Shown: one piece after another, positions 60,898 through 64,000 of the stretch
Layout of the letters: the number at the start of each line of letters is the position of its first letter
Position numbering within the stretch: the first letter of the stretch is position 1
Assembly (NCBI RefSeq): GCF_008973825.1
Contig: NZ_WCHR01000016.1
Coordinates: forward strand, 310,001-374,000
Source of the DNA: Gemmobacter serpentinus
Lineage (GTDB): Bacteria; Pseudomonadota; Alphaproteobacteria; Rhodobacterales; Rhodobacteraceae
Direction: 5' to 3'
DNA length: 64,000 nucleotides
Position numbers and translations under genes: made by a program
The notes under the pieces: generated by a model
The model's input: the letters and a program-made list of their open reading frames with translations, nothing else
What the model was told of the DNA's origin: nothing
The model's database searches: none

Positions 60898-61270
60898 TCA
60901 GCCTTCCGTGACACCGTAAGGGCCGCTTGCCTCGCCCAGCAGGCGGTGCAATTCGGAAATCACCGGGCCGCGTGTGCTGTTCTCCCGCTCAACGAGACCG
61001 ATATCGCGGTGCAACTGCGGCTGGCCGAAAGGCAGACACAACAGATCGGCGTTACAATCATCAATGGCGATCTGCGGCACGACCGAGACGCCCAAGCCCT
61101 CAGCCACGCATGAGGGGATCGCTGAAACCGTATCGATTTCGGCCACCTCGTTCAGCGGCAGGTTCATCCGTGCCAGTTCCAGATCGATGATATGCGCCAA
61201 AGGCACGTTGGAGCGGAAACGAATATAGGGCAGCCGTTGCAGAAGCGTCGCGATGTCCGCCGGTGGGGCC
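60898..61270 (-). pseudogene. LysR-type regulator, 3' fragment (HTH half deleted)
   Basis: Only the last about 125 codons remain: the substrate-binding domain from LLQRLPYIRFRSNVPLAHII through VAEIDTVSAIPSCVAEGLGV and SVVPQIAIDD to the stop at 60898. The normal 300-residue protein with an N-terminal winged helix is missing about 175 residues. Upstream of about 61270 the minus-strand frame stays open but is the shadow of the dehydrogenase gene on the plus strand. The regulator can no longer bind DNA. Confidence 0.85.
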
Positions 61271-61987
61271 GTGGCAGTGACCTCCGGGGCCAATGCGGTT
61301 TCGGTGGCCGAACATGCGATGGCGTTGCTGTTTGCGGTGGCCAAGCAGATCGTGCCGCTGGATGCGGGCCTGCGCGCGGGCCGCTGGGACAAGCCCGGCT
61401 TCAAGAGGCGCGAACTGGCCGGGCAGAGCATCGGATTGTTCGCCTTCGGTGCGATTGCCCGCCAGACCGGCGCTTTTGCCAAGGCCTTCGGAATGGAGGT
61501 TCTTGCCTGCGATCCTTTCGCATCTGACGCGCAGTTTGCGGCAGATGGGGTGATGCGGGTAGATACGCTGGATGCGCTTTGTGCCCGTTGTGAGGTCATC
61601 AGCCTTCATGCGCCGCTGACGCCTGCGACGCGTGGCATCATCAATGCCGAGCGGATCGCATTGATGAAGCCCGATGCGATCCTGATCAACACCGCGCGCG
61701 GCGCGCTGATCGACGAGGATGCCTTGTGCGATGCGCTGGCCGCCGGGCACCTGGCAGGGGCCGGGCTCGATACATTCGCGCAAGAGCCGCCCCCCGCCGA
61801 TCACCGCTATTTCGCGGAGCCGCGCGTGGTCATCTCGCCCCATATCGGGGGCGTCACCACCGCCGCCAATACGCGCGTCGGCGTCGAGGCGGCACAGGCC
61901 ATCGTCGATCATCTGGCGGGGCGCGGAATCGCGCCGTCGCGCATCGTCAACCGCGCGGCCCTTGCGCCGCACACCATCACCGCATGA
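61265..61987 (+). pseudogene. D-2-hydroxyacid dehydrogenase, 5'-truncated
   Basis: The remaining about 240 codons start inside the protein at VTSGANAVSVAEHAMALLFA, equivalent to about residue 95 of a 310-330-residue enzyme. The NAD-binding loop is GLFAFGAIAR (first Gly of GxGxxG replaced). The catalytic Arg (INTARGALIDED), Glu (DTFAQEPPP) and His (ISPHIGGVT) are kept. The N-terminal substrate-binding part, start codon and promoter are gone. It abuts the LysR fragment at about 61265, so one deletion explains both losses. An internal ATG at 61253 could start translation of a non-functional remnant. Confidence 0.85.
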
Positions 61988-62003
61988 CCCGGGTGAGTGA
62001 AGA

Positions 62004-62685
62004 ATGACCATCGGTTTCCGCATCTTGGTGCGCGCGCGCGCCGTCCCGGCGGAGCTTGTCGCGCGCTTTGCCGCACTTCCGGTCGCCAATGTCAGCGACA
62101 GCATGTCCCGCATTGCTGCGGCAGGCCCCGCCTGACCCGGATGCATCGTGACGGCGTGCTGGCCGGGCCCGCCCTGACGGTGAAAACCCGCCCGGGCGAC
62201 AATCTGATGCTGCACAAGGCCATCGACATGGCGCAGCCGGGCGATGTCATCATCTGTGATGCGGAGGGGATCTGACCAATTCGCTGATGGGCGAGCTGAT
62301 GCTGGCCCATGCGGTCAACCGTGGTGTGGCGGGTTTCGTGCTGAACGGGGCGATCCGGGATGCCGACGTGTTTCTGGCGACCAATCTGCCGGTCTTTGCC
62401 GCGGGCATCACCCATCGCGGCCCCTATAAGGACGGCCCCGGCGAGATCAACGTGCCGATTGCCATCGCTGACAGGGTGATCGCGCCCGGCGATCTGATCC
62501 TTGGCGATGCCGATGGCGTGGTTTCGGTGCCGTTTGACGCAGTCGAGGCAGTCTATGCCCGCACCGTCGCCAAGCAGGAAGCCGAACAAAAGCTGATGGA
62601 GGCAATCAAGGCCGGCACCACCGACAGATCATGGATCGACGCGGCATTGCGCCGCTTGGGCTGCGAAATCCCGCAAGGGGTGTAG
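62004..62685 (+). pseudogene. RraA-like aldolase (HMG/CHA aldolase family), two frameshifts
   Basis: Three consecutive frames together encode one RraA-family protein of about 227 aa. The first, from ATG 62004 (MTIGFRILVRARAVPAELVA), ends at TGA 62133. The second (TRMHRDGVLAGPALTVKTRP) ends at TGA 62273. The third continues NSLMGELMLAHAVNRGVAGF to the normal end. Each break fits loss of one base in a C run (about 62127) or G run (about 62266). The active-site Arg-Asp pair is in VLNGAIRDADVF. In relatives, such aldolases split 4-hydroxy-4-methyl-2-oxoglutarate or 4-carboxy-4-hydroxy-2-oxoadipate. Confidence 0.85.
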
Positions 62686-62731
62686 GAAGAGGGCGCGGGA
62701 GAGGCGCCGGGCAATCAGGGAGGAGACACGG

Positions 62732-63354
62732 ATGAAACGGCTAACATCGGCAGCACTGGCTGCTGCATTCACGATGTTTGGCGCAGGTGTGGCGCAGGCA
62801 GACTGGCCGACAGATCGGCCGATCAACCTGATCGTGTCCTTCGCGCCCGGCGGCGGCACCGATATCATGCTGCGGGCGCTTGCCCTCAATCTGGAGGCCG
62901 ATCTGGGCAGCCAGATCCCGGTGATGAACCGCCCCGGGGCTGCGGGCAAGATCACCTATACGGCGCTTTCGCAGGAACCGGCGGATGATTACACCATCTC
63001 CTCGCTGAACACGCCGGGCTTCCTGCCCCGCCTTGTCAGCCTGATGCTGATCGGAATGGGGGCGCTGGTGGGCGTGCCCGCGCTGCGTCGCCCGGCTGCC
63101 GGGATCGAGACGATACGGGTGCGGCCAGGTCGGGTCATCACCTGTCCATCGTGGTCTTCGCCTATGCGGCGACACATCTGGGCTTTGTGATCGCCTCGCC
63201 CGGACTGATCATCGTCGGGTCGCTGGCCGATCCGGGTGTTCGCTGGCGTCAGGTGCTGGCGCTGGCCATCGGCCTCACGCTGTTCGGGGCCCAGGTCTTT
63301 GTCTGGGGTCTGGGTGTGCAGGTGCCGCTCTGGCCACCATTCCTTCCGATCTGA
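62732..63354 (+). pseudogene. tctC'-'tctB fusion remnant (TTT transporter)
   Basis: From 62732 a signal peptide (MKRLTSAALAAAFTMFGAGV) and the first about 95 residues of a TctC binding protein are read (RPINLIVSFAPGGGTDIMLR, PADDYTISSLNTPG). At about residue 97 the sequence passes in frame into a TctB-like membrane protein ([20 protein letters not shown]). About 220 TctC residues and the TctB N-terminus are missing. Near 63100-63135 the frame changes, and the TctB C-terminus ([40 protein letters not shown]) is in another frame to 63354. Confidence 0.8.
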
Positions 63355-63428
63355 TCCGCTATCTGCAAGGCCGGCCCCGCCCCGCTGGGCCGGTTCCGCC
63401 CAACGTTTCTGCGCCTGGGGAGGGCCGG

Positions 63429-64000
63429 ATGTCATTCCTTGATCTGCTTCTGATGGGGTTCACCGAAGCCCTGACCTGGCAAAACCTGCTGTTCTGCCTG
63501 ATCGGTGCCCTGCTGGGCACGCTGATTGGGGTGTTGCCCGGCATCGGGCCTACGGCGACCATTGCGGTGCTTTTGCCGATCACCTTTTATCTGCCGCCGC
63601 TTGCGGGCATCATCATGCTGGCCGGCATCTATTACGGTGCCCAATATGGCGGATCGACCACCGCCATTCTGTCAACCTGCCGGGCGAGGCCTCGGCCGTG
63701 GTGACGGCGCTGGATGGCTATCAGATGGCGCAGCAGGGCAGGGCGGGATCCGCACTGGCCGTGGCCGCACTGGGATCGTTCTTTGCGGGCACGGTTGCGA
63801 CCTTTGCCATTGCCTTGGCGGGGCCGATGCTGTCGCAATTCGCGCTGAATTTCGGCCCGGCCGAATATGTCTCACTGATGGTGTTCGGCCTTCTGGCCGC
63901 GACAATTCTTGCCAGCGGCTCGGTTCTCAAGGCCATCGGCATGATCCTGGTCGGGCTGCTTCTGGGCATGGTTGGCACCGATCAGGAAACCGGGGCAGAA
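63429..64000 (+). pseudogene. TctA, large membrane subunit of TTT transporter, frameshifted and cut by window edge
   Basis: The gene starts at 63429 ([20 protein letters not shown]) with GGGGAGG upstream and has the conserved [20 protein letters not shown] and [14 protein letters not shown]. At 63671 one base is missing (CTGTCAACCTG where CTGGTCAACCTG is expected), and the frame ends at 63704. The second frame resumes [20 protein letters not shown] from 63674 and stays open to the window end (LLLGMVGTDQETGAE). The full protein would be about 500 aa. Without correction it is non-functional. Confidence 0.85.

Noticed and set aside
60898-61599. Reading the LysR remnant as a complete 233-residue gene up to 61599
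   Set aside because: The part beyond about 61270 is antisense to the dehydrogenase catalytic domain and shows no LysR or HTH features.

Overview
The window is GC-rich chromosomal DNA from an alphaproteobacterium, most likely a member of the Rhodobacteraceae/Paracoccaceae. The evidence is the block ubiE-mutM-crotonase-rpsT-dnaA-dnaN-recF-gyrB, a bc1 operon whose Rieske N-terminus closely resembles that of Rhodobacter, an alphaproteobacterial C-minus form of ribosomal protein L36, a DmdC-type acyl-CoA dehydrogenase and several small families that I associate with this group. No replicon-transfer genes, integrases, insertion sequences, CRISPR arrays or rRNA operons were seen. Most of the window is core genome with few large gaps.

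Layout. 1-8,070: ubiquinone methylation, DNA repair, ribosomal protein S20 and the replication genes dnaA, dnaN and recF, with a VOC protein and a LysE exporter coupled behind recF. 8,152-10,602: gyrB. 10,669-15,671: a lone one-module nonribosomal peptide synthetase (C-A-PCP-TE) behind an N-formylglutamate amidohydrolase. 15,817-17,028: tRNA-Val, L36 and a glutathione transferase. 17,306-19,998: the cytochrome bc1 operon. 20,279-24,908: Trm112-like, Lon-N and thioredoxin-TPR proteins, an SGNH esterase, scoAB and a divergent PAS-LuxR regulator with a perfect palindrome at its promoter. 24,981-29,188: an RND efflux pair without its own outer-membrane channel. 29,518-34,272: a COG0523 metallochaperone behind a Zur-like operator, then a translationally chained acyl-CoA dehydrogenase / MBL hydrolase / DUF6173 operon. 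34,386-42,461: tsaC, yidD, aroC, an aldo-keto reductase, a DUF4105 protein, ubiG, pip, tspO and terC. 42,631-48,235: the rimP-nusA-rnpM-infB operon. 48,519-58,193: a 46-residue ORF, mutT, argJ with an unusual N-terminal extension, a parvulin, secA, envelope proteins and radC. 58,257-60,793: a glycosyltransferase and an amine-oxidase-like flavoprotein.

60,898-64,000 is different in kind. It is a row of broken genes that once formed a carboxylic-acid catabolic and uptake locus: a LysR regulator, a D-2-hydroxyacid dehydrogenase, an RraA-like aldolase and the TctC/TctB/TctA transporter. Two internal deletions and at least four frame disruptions are visible, so the whole locus is decaying.

The strongest items for follow-up are the orphan NRPS module with its altered thioesterase elbow, the decaying Tct locus with a junction that truncates two genes at once, the PAS-LuxR palindrome, the Zur-like site before the COG0523 gene, a possible attenuator 17 bases before rimP, and the PstS-OmpA fusion next to secA. 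I did not find a clearly new defence or mobile system.
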